Shown here piece after piece: positions 1 to 9,684 of a DNA stretch of 64,000 nt. Both the position numbers and the translations under genes were made by a program. The notes beneath the pieces are model-generated. The model was not told the origin of the DNA. It ran no database searches and saw only the letters and a list, made by a program, of their open reading frames with translations. The number at the start of each line of letters is the position of its first letter. Position 1 is the stretch's first letter. The stretch is from positions 8,025,462 to 8,089,461 of the forward strand of contig NC_054713.1 of assembly GCF_016097555.1 (NCBI RefSeq). The letters run 5' to 3'. The stretch comes from Gigantopelta aegis (lineage: Eukaryota; Mollusca; Gastropoda; Neomphalida; Peltospiridae).

Positions 1-209
1 TAATAATAATAGTTGCTATATATTATTATATTTAATAAATTACGACCTACGGTACCTGTACATGGCTGCGGTCATGTTCAGTATTTGCAATATGTAAACC
101 TTGGCGATGTAACAGTACAATGACGTCATCAAACATTAGAAACAAAGTCGGGACTTTTCGGATCTTTTCGCCACAAAACAAACGTAGTTACAATCCAACT
201 TGTGCTTAA

Positions 210-1012
210 ACGGACACACCCTAGTTACAGTTATTTGTTTACCATTACGGCGTTGTTTTTCGCTATTAAACCCCATTTTTCACAAATAAACTTGTACTTT
301 ACTTACATTTTATTATTTAGAATACACATTTCCATTCACCTGAAGTGCTTTTTGGTAATCCTGATGTTTGTAAAAGCACGAAATGCATTTTTTGCATTTT
401 TTCACAAGACGTGCTATTGAGAAAAAACCGTTAAGCAAGCGAGGTCCATTCTATTTTTAGAGGGAATCTTCCTGTGTAAACGTCACAGATGTTGGTATAC
501 CACGTGACCGTTATCATTTTGGTTCGGTTTGTTTTCTCGTGCACGGTTCGCGCAATCAACATCCGATTTGTTGTTGTTCATTTGTGAGATTTTTCTCCAC
601 AGTTCGTGAACATTTTCAATGACAATAAAGTTCAGACAAGTAAGTGTCTCAATACAAAACGTTACAAACCCTTAAAACCAATAATTTTGCTAAGTCTTAC
701 GATATCTGGAGAGGGGATACAACCAGGACAGAACAGTTGTCCAGGAGAGGTGAAAAGAACGCACCCCAAGTCTGTGAAATTTGTCGTGACGTAGGCATTG
801 TTGTGCTTCGAGCGACATCTACCGGTGACATCAGAATACTAACTTTCAAAATTATTTCAAGCAATTGGGACATGGGGATTCCCATGGTATTTATCGATAT
901 AAAACCTGCTTTTTCACTCCATTTGATAAAAACGTGATCTAAGTGTGTTACAGCTTTGTAGATTAACCAAATTATAATTTATTTTCGCTAGATGGAACTA
1001 GGGTGTGCGGCT
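210..1012. mobile_element. TTAA-inserted MITE (piggyBac-like), copy 1
   Basis: 803 bp flanked by TTAA (206-209 and 1,013-1,016). The terminal inverted repeats are ACGGACACACCCTAGTT on the left and, inverted, AGCCGCACACCCTAGTT on the right. It holds no transposase. A second copy is at 14,911-15,731. Segment B has the uninterrupted site. Confidence 0.85.
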
Positions 1013-1255
1013 TTAATATAATATACTTTATTTCTTTTTTTATTATTGCCCCAGATCAATGTGACACTGTCAATGATGGGAAGCTTTGAATCATTGACTT
1101 ACAAAGTGTTTGTAACATACTCACGTGTGGAATTTTTTTTTATTTTTTTTATTTCTTTATTTCTTTATTTTTTATTATTATTATTTTTATTTTTTATTTT
1201 TTTTGATAGAGTAGAAATACAGGTAAGAAAAATGAGTACAGTTACTTTATTTGTT

Positions 1256-1641
1256 TGGTGGCGTCGTGGTAGGCGATCGGTCTACAGGCTGGTAGGTACT
1301 GGGTTCGGATCTCAGTCGAGGCATGGGATTTTTAATCCAGATACCGACTCCAAACCACAGTGAGTGATCCGCAAGGCTCAATGGGTAGGTGTAAACACTT
1401 GCACCGACCAGTCATCCATAACTGTTTCAACAAAGGCCATGGTTTGTGCTATCCTGCCTGTGGGAAGCGCAAATAAAAGATCCCTTGCTGCCTGTCGTAA
1501 AAGAGTAACCTATGTGGCGTCAGCGGGTTTCCTCTAAAAAAAACCAGTGTCAGAATGACCATATGTTTGACGTCCAATAGCCGATGATAAGATAAAAAAA
1601 ATCAATGTGCTCTAGTGGCGTCGTTAAATAAAACAAACTTT
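1256..1641 (+). mobile_element. SINE type A, full length
   Basis: tRNA-like head (GGTGGCGTCGTGG; B box GGGTTCGGATCTCAG), middle with GATCCCTTGCTGCCTG, tail AATGTGCTCTAGTGGCGTCG then TTAAATAAAACAAAC. It is present in segment A and absent at the matching point of B. Confidence 0.8.
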
Positions 1642-2021
1642 ACTCTTTTTTTTCATATATGTTGGTGCATTTCTTTATTTCTTCCAGATAGTTAAGTACC
1701 GCGATATCATGGTACCCCAGTATACGTGTTTCAATGGAATAAGTTTAAGGAGTTGAGGTACTCTGAATATCCATGTTGTCTCTACATATATAGCTGAGCA
1801 CACACACACATCTGCCAGTAAATATCTTCAGGAGTATTATTATTATTTTTTGAAAACATTCTTTCAAATATGACATATTGCATTTGTACAAAACTGTACA
1901 AAATCCATGTGCTTTGTGAGGTGTACATTAAATTAGGATGCACTGTAGAAACAACAGTTTCAGTGAGGTTGTCAGTTTAAGTCAGAAGACACCAGATCCT
2001 GGTATTAGCAACATACCTGTA

Positions 2022-2155
2022 CATTAGCGTAGGAAGGAGGGGTGGGGGAGGGGGCAAGGGGCATGTACCCCCCCCCTATTTTTCTTGGCCCAGTAGGAAG
2101 AGCGATGGTTTATATATATTTATGTGTGCCCCCTTAGCACCTTCCTACGCCACTG
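2022..2155. mobile_element. hAT-like MITE (CAGTGGCGTAGGAAGG type)
   Basis: The right end inverts to CAGTGGCGTAGGAAGG and the left end is CATTAGCGTAGGAAGG. The interior has G and C runs and TATATATTTAT. No clear target duplication. Copies lie at 22,856-23,021 and 52,688-52,847. Confidence 0.6.
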
Positions 2156-2410
2156 CGAGTAAGACTTTAGCGAGGTCATCATATCAGAAACTAAAAAAAA
2201 CCCAAGAGATTGGGCTGATGCCAGTTTTGACCGTATGCAGCTTACAGACAACTTAAATTCATTAGAAAATTACAGTAATGTGCATGGTAGTTAACTTTTG
2301 CCAAGATTTGTATACCATACACATATTATGTTGTTCTTGGTTGTGTTCATGTGTTTATATGTAAAATGTTCACTCGCTCGCTCTGTTTCTCGCTTTATCT
2401 CTCCATCCCC

Positions 2411-2412
<2 letters not shown>

Positions 2413-2502
<90 letters not shown>

Positions 2503-2503
2503 A
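2413..2503. repeat. CT/CA compound microsatellite (X1)
   Basis: (CT)n to about 2,478, then (CA)n. Long Ser-Leu or His-Thr reading frames through it are by-products. The X2 equivalent is 22,474-22,583; X3 has a shorter, interrupted form at 53,307-53,390. Confidence 0.95.
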
Positions 2504-2622
2504 AATACTGTTGTACTAACTCTAACTTTGTCTCTGTTATTCTTGATTCTTCATTTTAATGTTACACTTTTAATATTATTTTAGCTACTACCACTACTAC
2601 AAAGAGACCGGAAACCATTGAG

Positions 2623-3152
2623 GTAGGTTGATCTACATAACTTATAGCTGTTCGGTGTTTAGGTATTGATGAGTGATCATATGATAGGTAGGTTGATCTA
2701 CATAACTTACAGCTGTTCGGTGAGAGAGAGTAATAATAGGTAGGTTGACCTACACAACTTACAGCTGTTCGGTGAACAGGTATTGACGAGTATTGATATG
2801 TAGGTTGATCTACATAACATACAGCTATTCGGTGAACAGGTATTGATGAGTAATGACAGGTAGGTTGATCTACATAACTTACAGCTGTTCAGTGAACAGG
2901 TATTGATGAGTAATCATATGATAGGTAGGTTGACCTACATAACTTACAGCTGTTCGGTGAACAGGTATTGATGAGTAATCATATGATAGGTAGGTTGACC
3001 TACATAACATACAGCTATTCGGTGAACAGGTATTGATGAGTAATCATATGATAGGTAGGTTGATCTACATAACTTACAGCTGTTCAGTGAACAGGTATTG
3101 ATGAGTAATCATATGATAGGTAGGTTGACCTACACTCTTACAGCTGATCGGT
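2623..3152. repeat. About 65-bp minisatellite abutting exon 6 donor (X1)
   Basis: About eight units of the form AGGTAGGTTGATCTACATAA, then CTTACAGCTGTTCGGTGAAC and AGGTATTGATGAGTAATC. Each unit starts with AGGTAGGT, identical to the exon 6 donor that precedes the array. Confidence 0.9.
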
Positions 3153-3171
3153 TGGTTTTGTTTACTCTAAA

Positions 3172-3459
3172 AGTTGGTTTTGATTTAACGACACCACTAT
3201 TGGGTGTCAAACATTTGGTAATTTTGACCAATCATTGGCTATTGGATGTCAAACATTTGGTAATTTTGACATTTATCCTAAGAGGAAACTCGCTACATTT
3301 TTCCATTAGTAGCAAGGGATCTTTTATATGCACCATCCCACAGCCGGAATAGCATATACCACGGCCTTTGATATACCACTGGTTGGAACGAGAAATAACC
3401 CAATGGGCCACCGACGAGGATCGATCCCAGCGCTTTACCACTGGGCTACGTCCCGCCCG
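3172..3459 (-). mobile_element. SINE type B, minus orientation (X1)
   Basis: Head at the right (TACCACTGGGCTACGTCCCG), tail at the left (GATTTAACGACACCAC). A 26-bp tail segment (GTCAAACATTTGGTAATTTT) is duplicated. X2 (21,466-21,748) and X3 (53,862-54,144) share the insertion. Confidence 0.8.
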
Positions 3460-3608
3460 ACCCCTCTAAACGAGCGATGTTTCTGAACGTGTCCCTAGAT
3501 CCTATAGTACAGACGAAACACAACAAACCTACATTTGGAATACGCATACGCGTACTAACAGGAACCCATTTCAGAACAAATAGTCCACTGCCAGTTTTTG
3601 TCTGGTTG

Positions 3609-4006
3609 TACCGGTCTCGGTGGCGTCGTGGTTAGGCCATCGGTCTACAGGCTGGTAGGTACTGGGTTCGGATCCCAGTCGAGGCATGGAATTTTTAATC
3701 CAGATACTGACTCGAAACACAGTGAATGCTCCGCAAGGCTCAATGGGTAGGTGTAAACCATTTGCACCAACCAGTGATCCATAACTGGTTCAACAAATGC
3801 CATAGTTTGTGCTATCCTGCCTGTGGGAAGCGCAAATAAAAGATCCCTTGCTGCCTGTCGTAAAAGAGTAGCATATGTGGCCACAGCGGGTTTCCTCTAA
3901 AAAACAGTGTCAGAATGACCATATGTTTGACGTCCAATAGCCAATGATAAGATAAAAAATCAATGTGCTCTAGTGGCGTCGTTAAATAAAACAAACTTTA
4001 CTCTTT
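3609..4006 (+). mobile_element. SINE type A, full length (X1)
   Basis: Begins ACCGGTCTCGGTGGCGTCGT, B box GGGTTCGGATCCCAG, ends GTCGTTAAATAAAACAAAC. Shared with X2 (20,919-21,314) and X3 (54,294-54,690). Confidence 0.85.
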
Positions 4007-5439
4007 TTTGTTTGATTGCAATATTTTATTACGCCTCCTTTCCGTGATCACTAGAACATGACTGATTTTCGGCTTGGTTCGATCCTGACAAACATACGTA
4101 AACTGCACTAAAAGTCATTATTGTCTTCTTTTCAGCATATATTCAAACTACACGTGAAAATACAGGCCATCCTATTGATTTGTCTCTCAGCTTCTACCAG
4201 CCTGATCCTGCTAGGATTAATAATTTGGCGCCGTTTTACATGCACAGGAATCTAATGTCGATGACAGTCACTTTTCGTACCCTTGTTTTGGCTTCGTAGT
4301 CAATAAATTATTTCTTACCGTAATTTCAGTTGGAATCCATATTTCGTAAAGGTACAATTTTTTAATATCAAGATTTTCTTCACACATTCAGGTGCATTAA
4401 GGTCGACGACAGTCATTTTTCGTACCCTTGTTTTGGGTCCGTACACAATAAATATAGCATATCTTTCTGTAATTTCACATGAAATCCATATTTCGGAAAA
4501 GGTACAATTTTTTAATCACAACATTTTCTTCCAACACATTCAGCTGCATTAGTAATGTTCAAAAAAAAAAAAAAAAATCAATAGCAATTTTGCATTAGAA
4601 CTTTTCCAGCATTCTTAAAGTGAGCAAAGCAACGTTTCTAGGAGGGTTCGGGGTATGCCCCCCATAAAAGTTTGAAAGCTAGATTCCTTAAAATGCAGTT
4701 TCCTCCATTCTTACAAGTAAAATTCATCTGTGGCATTCCCTGTCAAATCAATCACTTTTAGGACGCACCATCTCAGATTTTAATGAAAACCTCTGCACCA
4801 AAATTTTAGGCTTCAAACTCAATTAATTGTCGAGATACAGGTACTAGTATTTGAACTTTGACCTCATTCAGGGTACCACCTATTTTCAAAAGGCTCTAAC
4901 TTATTTATTAATAGAGATAGAGAAAAAATTCAAATGGTTCATTAATGGTCTTCAGTAGACTAATCTCATTTGTACACGAAACATTCGAAAAATCAAACCT
5001 CAGAAAGTTATAGTGCAACATGACCTTTGACCGCGACCTCAAAATATATCATCACCAATGTTTTTTCAAAACTTTACTGGATATATCTAGGATATTGTAG
5101 AAGATTGTTTGAAAATTTCAAGCTGGGTAACCCATAACATCCCAGAGTTACAGTTCAAATCTGCTCAGCTTAACACCATTTAAAGAAATTCTTTCTAGGA
5201 TCATATTAATTAGAGAAGAGTCAGTTAACAAAAATAATAAAATAAATAATAACAAAATAAATAGATAAATTTAAAAAACCAAAAACATAACACAAACCAG
5301 AATTTACATGGAATTTATTTATTTATTTATTTAATTTAAGAAATACTTTTTAAAGTCAGTAGAGTATACAATCGTGTATAATAATTCTTAATTATTTTAA
5401 CAATGATCAGTTTTAACAATGATGTTTAATCTCTGCCGA

Positions 5440-6890
5440 CTTAAGGAAGTGCATAGACTATCGTCTCGGACCCAAAATGTTACAAATGACTAAATTTAAT
5501 ACAAATACACAAAAATCTGAGGCTGTCAATAAAAGCATTAGAAAATCATTACCAAGACACACAACTTTCAGCAGAAACTTCTCAGGGAGGGCACACAGTG
5601 CATTGAACAGTGTCACGGGGATTCTATAATTCCCGTAACTGAATAAAAGACGATTATCAAAAATCTCTCCTAACTGTATATCTATTAGATCTCTCTGTAA
5701 CAGGCTGTTAAACCTAGTATGGCTCGTCTCTAGGTATGATCAGAGATACGATCTTATATAAAGTATATATTAATATAGCACGTTAGTTCTCTAAAAAACA
5801 CAACAAAAACACAATACACTTTGGAATCTGTATTAATCTACGCTGACAAATGTACAGCCGTAGTAGTAAATTAATAACAGCAATAATAACAACCCAGAAC
5901 TGATCACTTAATTAGTTAATCTCTAGGTGTCTAGTTACACAATATGCGAATCACTTCACCGTTACACCACACCCACACGTGTGATAATTGAGAAACGCTT
6001 CCAGGAGAAGTTAATTAATAAAGGAATTACAACACCATTCCTAACTGGTTAATTTATAATTAACCCTTACTACTCGTTCAGTAACGTGTGATAATTTAGA
6101 ACGCTTCTTGGGGAACTTAATTAATAAAGGAATTACAGCTCTATTCCTAACGGGTTAATTTTTAATTAACCCTAACTACTCTTTCAGTAATCTTGTAACA
6201 CAGAATTAATACTTATCACAATAAAGACAATAACCTACAGTTTACCCAGGGTCTTCTAGGATGACTGGCTAAGCTTTATATTACCAAATACTCCTATAAT
6301 GTTAGAACAAAAAGTCTACGATTTACTTCGTCAGATGACCGAAGACACTGTCTAAAGAATATTGGTATAATACAGTATTAAAATATTTAAAGTCACATCA
6401 ATCACATCAAGGTTATACACAGAGCAGAAATGATATTTACCAAAGTCCAAACGGACTAACGTTCCCAGGAGCCGTCCTAAATTCGTTCTCCTCGATATCT
6501 CTAAATCCTAGCTATTTATTCCAAAATCAGAATTGGCCTGGGGGAACAAGGCGGCACCTCACGTATCATCTCATATTTCATCTCTACTCGAGTCGGTATT
6601 ATTTCTCTCTGATCGTCAGTCACGCCATCGTCGCCAAAATCATGGAAAAACCGCACTCGCAGAGGTATTACGTAACTACTCGCCAAGACAGCGGGGCTAA
6701 GTGCATATTGGACGCAAGAATCGCGCGAGAAGTATTACGTAACAACCACTGGGCTAGGGAGCACACGGCACCCTAACACAATTAAAATCGCCACAGTTTA
6801 AGCAGTGACAAACAGCATCAATAATGGGCCTGTATAATCATTAGTTAAGTTGTCAAGGGATATGGGATGTTCATTCTCATCGGATAGTAT
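5440..6890 (+). pseudogene. C-terminal fragment of DDE transposase-like gene, split by a solo LTR
   Basis: Positions 5,440-5,610 and 6,811-6,890 together match the C-terminal coding region seen at 34,332-34,700 (minus) and 17,230-17,400 (minus). Recognisable peptides are SLPRHTTFSRNFSGRAHSA and, after the LTR, SINNGP, then a stop where the family has VESLVKLSRDMGCSFSS. The rest of the gene is deleted at 5,440. Confidence 0.6.
5611..6810. mobile_element. Solo LTR, copy 1
   Basis: 1,200 bp, starts TGTCACGG and ends GTGACA, flanked by AACAG at 5,606-5,610 and 6,811-6,815. Homologous sequences at about 17,265 and 34,490 show the site without it. No internal gag-pol. It is inverted relative to copy 2 (45,075-46,219). 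Confidence 0.8.
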
Positions 6891-7085
6891 GAATGAATGA
6901 ATGAATGAATGAATGTTTGTTTAATGACACCCCAGCAGAAAAATACATATCGGCTATTGGGTGTCACAAATGGTAAGTATATGGAAATATTATTTGTATG
7001 TATTCATGTAAAACCACAGTGTAAGGAGCTGTGGGTAAAAAGTATAATACAATAAATAAAATCAAGGTAAGTACATTTTAAAACT

Positions 7086-7991
7086 TTAGTGTTTTAAAAA
7101 CTTTACAATTAATTCTGGGTGGAATTTAAAAGATTCCAAAACATTTCTGTTGCCAAATATATCATTTCTCGTCGGCTTGAGATGATGACACTCCACCAAA
7201 ATGTGACGCACAGTCAGTGTACACTGACAATGTTCACACAGAGGGGGAGGGTCCTTCTTTAAAATAAATGAATGCGTGAAATATGTATGGCCGATGCGGG
7301 CACGGCACAAGACTACTTCATCCTTCCTGCATCGCCTGTAGGATGACTGCCACTCTCCCAGGACTGCTTTGACAGAATGAAGCTTGTTCGCAACCGCACC
7401 GTCCCAATCGTCTTGCCAAGTCGAAAAGATATATTGCTTTATATGAAATTTAAAATCACCGTAGGGGACACCAACACGGACACGGGGCAAGATCAATGCA
7501 GACTTGGCAGCAACATCTGCCTTTTCGTTACCCCTAATGCCGACATGGCTGGGTACCCAACAAAATATAACATCTTTATTGGCAATTGATAAAAAGACAC
7601 ACTTTCGTATCACCGTTCCAACTAAGGGCTGCTCCAATGTCATGTACTGTAGAGCTTGGAGACACGAAAGTGAGTCTGTAAAAATAATATATTTGGATAC
7701 ACATGAATCCTTAATCTGTTTCAGGGCTTTAATGATTGCCAAAATTTCAGCAGTAAGGATTGATGCTGAATCGGGCAATCTCATGGAAATTATTGCGTCT
7801 GATGGAAAAACTGTAGCACAAGCCACAGAATTCCCATCCCGTGATCCGTCTGTGTGAACAGGAATGTAATCACAGTACCTCTCTTGGATTTCCATGAAAT
7901 GTTGTTTATAAGTAACTGCATCTGTGCGATCTTTTTTTAGATGCACAAGATCGAATACAATTTTTGGTGGTTTGATACACCAAGGTGGCAA
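7086..7991 (-). CDS. LINE ORF2 C-terminal part: RNase H domain
   Basis: About 300 codons are open. The RNase H core is clear: VHTDGSRDG (first Asp), TAEILAIIKAL (Glu), IIFTDSLSCLQAL (second Asp) and CWVPSHVGIRGNEKADVAAK (His and final Asp). It removes the RNA strand during element replication. After it come KLHSVKAVLGEWQSSYR and a Cys/His segment CEHCQCTLTVRHILVECHH, typical of the C-terminus of I-clade LINEs. Upstream sequence to 8,267 continues the post-RT region with a stop (codon at about 7,995). The RT itself is missing, so this copy cannot be autonomous. Confidence 0.8.
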   Translation of the reverse strand: MPPWCIKPPKIVFDLVHLKKDRTDAVTYKQHFMEIQERYCDYIPVHTDGSRDGNSVACATVFPSDAIISMRLPDSASILTAEILAIIKALKQIKDSCVSKYIIFTDSLSCLQALQYMTLEQPLVGTVIRKCVFLSIANKDVIFCWVPSHVGIRGNEKADVAAKSALILPRVRVGVPYGDFKFHIKQYIFSTWQDDWDGAVANKLHSVKAVLGEWQSSYRRCRKDEVVLCRARIGHTYFTHSFILKKDPPPLCEHCQCTLTVRHILVECHHLKPTRNDIFGNRNVLESFKFHPELIVKFLKH

Positions 7992-7997
7992 AATAAA

Positions 7998-8252
7998 CTA
8001 TGAAGGCGTTTCCAAAATGTCTGTTAAATCAATGTTGGAAACTGATAAAAACTGCCTAATGTGAAGACCAAATGTCCGAATCGCATTCGGTTTCGCATCA
8101 AATAATTTCATATATTTATTATCAAACACCACATTGTGTGCAGGATGTTTTGGCATTGATTTAATCTTTGTAGCATACTGCAGAGAAAGCTTTGAACGTC
8201 TAGCACCCAAACTAGGTTCGTGTGCATCGACGTACAAGCTCTCCACAGGAAC
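7998..8252 (-). pseudogene. LINE ORF2 post-RT fragment
   Basis: Encodes VESLYVDAHEPSLGARRSKL and LTDILETPS, then a stop before the RNase H segment. The same region is open in the second copy at 14,395-14,640. It starts abruptly at 8,252 at the inverted junction. Confidence 0.65.
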
Positions 8253-8622
8253 ATTGTCAGTGTACACTGACTGTGCTTCACATTCTGGTGGAGTGTGATC
8301 ATCTCAAGCCGACGAGAAATAATATATTTAGCAACAGAAATGTTTTGGAATCTAATTGTAAAGTTTTTAAAACACTTTGACTTCTATACAAAGTTTTAAA
8401 ATGTACTCACTTTGACTTCTATACAAAGTTTTAAAATGTACTTACCTTGATTTTATGTATTGTATTATACTTTTTTCCCCACAACTCCTTACACTGTGGT
8501 TTTACATGAATATATATAAATAATATTTCCATATACTTACCATTTGTGACACCCAATAGCCGATATGTATTTTTGTGCTGGGGTGTCATTAAACAAACAT
8601 TCATTCATTCATTCTCGAGGGT
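8253..8622 (+). mobile_element. Inverted 3' end of the same LINE
   Basis: Plus-sense 3' end: TTGTCAGTGTACACTGAC, the end of the ORF (with a deletion), a duplicated 33-bp motif (CTTTGACTTCTATACAAAGT), then the 3' terminus GACACCCAATAGCCGATATG ... GGTGTCATTAAACAAACATT and a (CATT)n tail ending at 8,615. Confidence 0.75.
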
Positions 8623-9529
8623 CCTGTTTCACTCTGATTGCATCGTTGCATGTCTCATTGAAACATGGTTTATCGAAACGCTTCGGTACTGCCGAAGTCT
8701 TAGGAATAGTTTCCTCTGCAATATCTTTCAAGATGGAGGTGAACAAAGACATGGGATCATCGGTACCAGTCATGGCAGTTTATTGCAGTCGAGTGCTGCA
8801 TAGATGCCGAAATTGATCCCAGTTTGCCCCTGTCAACCTCCATCTCTGAACTCTTTCAAGTGATGGAGATCCATCATTCTCCAAAATAACTGGAAAGTGG
8901 TCACTACCACAAGGGTCTGGACAAACTTTCCAGGAGAAATCAAGACAAAGTGATGGACTACAAAGGGTTAAATAAATGGATGTGAAAGAACCACTTGCAG
9001 GATGAAAGTATGTATGACTTTTATCATTAAGTAATAGTAAGTCATTTTTGAGAATTAAGTCTTCTAATTGTTTACCTCTAGTGTTTATGTCATTACATCC
9101 CCACAAAGTGTGGTGTGCATTAAAATCTCCCATGATAATAAAGGGAGTAGGGAGTTGATCAAGAAGACCTTGAAAGTCCCTAGTGTTAAACTTGTAATTG
9201 TTTCGAGGGGGTAAATAAACTGAACAGAGAGTAATAGTTTTATGAGCCGTGACCTTTACGGCCACAGGTTGTAAAGTCGACTTTAATATGACTTCACTCT
9301 GGGGAATGTTTTCATTTACAATAATGTAAACGCTGCCAGACGCTCTGTTTTCACTTTCTTGACATTTATGGTAGAGATTAAATCCTCTGATGTTAATACT
9401 GTCAGTATCCTTCAGGAAAGTTTCCTGAAGACACACTGCAAGAGGATTATACTTTTAAATTAGAAGACTTAATTCATCAAAATTGGGCCTAAGCCCACGA
9501 CAGTTCCACTGGATAACTTTATTTTCCAT
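8622..9529 (-). pseudogene. LINE ORF2 N-terminal part: AP-like endonuclease
   Basis: The ATG is at 9,529, about 155 bp after the ORF1 stop. An endonuclease/exonuclease/phosphatase domain is visible: NCRGLRPN, CLQETFLK, VYLPPRN, GDFNAHHTLWG and SDHFPVI, the metal-binding and catalytic blocks that nick target DNA. In-frame stops lie at 9,455-9,457 and near 8,780. After the second, the linker continues with IPKTSAVPKRF and AIRVKQDPRE. It ends at the junction with the inverted 3' end, so the RT palm is lost. Confidence 0.75.
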
Positions 9530-9684
9530 CGGGAGGAAGTATGGGTTTTATCTTTGGCTTTGCTGGTGGTCTTTGTGATCGGCAATGATCTGGAGATGAA
9601 ATCTCCATATCATCATCACCGATATCAGCCAAAGTATCATACATATTGCTGATCGGGACCGAACGTAATTCGATCTTTTTCAGC

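Larger units (their letters stand above)
1..2010 (+). repeat. Segmental duplication A (partner 29,517-33,875)
   Basis: Positions 1-209, 1,013-1,250 and 1,650-2,005 match 29,520-29,715, 30,190-30,665 and 33,515-33,875 in the same order and direction. A carries a TTAA MITE and a SINE that B lacks. B carries about 470 bp and 2.8 kb that A lacks. Confidence 0.8.
2585..4255 (+). pseudogene. 3' fragment of the membrane-protein gene (copy X1, exons 6-7)
   Basis: The exon 6 equivalent at 2,585-2,622 is 38 nt (one Thr codon fewer), with the same acceptor and a GTAGGT donor. The exon 7 equivalent at 4,136-4,255 keeps the transmembrane frame but ends early (WRRFTCTGI then TAA) because of rearrangement after WRR. 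Exons 1-5 are absent: upstream sequence is segment A, which matches the region around the gene's first intron in the opposite sense. It is probably non-functional. Confidence 0.6.
2010..5610 (+). repeat. Segmental duplication block X1
   Basis: The stretch matches, in order, X3 (52,676-58,800) and the reverse complement of X2 (17,260-23,040): hAT-like MITE, CT/CA tract, exon 6, minisatellite, SINE pair, exon 7, 3' sequence. Compared with X2/X3 it lacks exon 5, the SINE at 53,008-53,276, the retroposon at 57,590-58,001 and about 1.1 kb after 4,610. The non-coding part 4,256-5,440 holds a local duplication of 3'-UTR-like sequence (about 4,257 and 4,403) and nothing else I can name. Confidence 0.8.
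6890..8252 (-). mobile_element. I-like LINE, 5'-truncated segment (RT end, RNase H, 3' UTR)
   Basis: Minus-sense fragment from the post-RT region to the 3' UTR, ending in a (CATT)n tail at 6,890-6,915. It joins head-to-head with an oppositely oriented copy of its own 3' end (8,253-8,622). The coding part is listed separately. Confidence 0.75.

Noticed and set aside
644..937. 97-codon frame in the TTAA MITE, also open in copy 2
   Set aside because: The copies are similar enough to share an open frame by descent. No motif, and different lengths upstream.
2298..2584. Open frames of Ser-Leu and His-Thr repeats
   Set aside because: They are translations of CT/CA microsatellites. The same holds at 22,406, 40,666-41,051 and 16,202.
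3609..3690. tRNA gene
   Set aside because: A- and B-box-like motifs are present, but the sequence continues into SINE body and tail and no cloverleaf is evident. The many other SINE heads were treated likewise.
5200..5440. Exon search in AT-rich X1 end
   Set aside because: No acceptor/donor pair with an open phase.
7377..7857. Plus-strand frames over the RNase H region
   Set aside because: Antisense shadows of the LINE RNase H domain on the minus strand; the same at 14,284 and 15,700.
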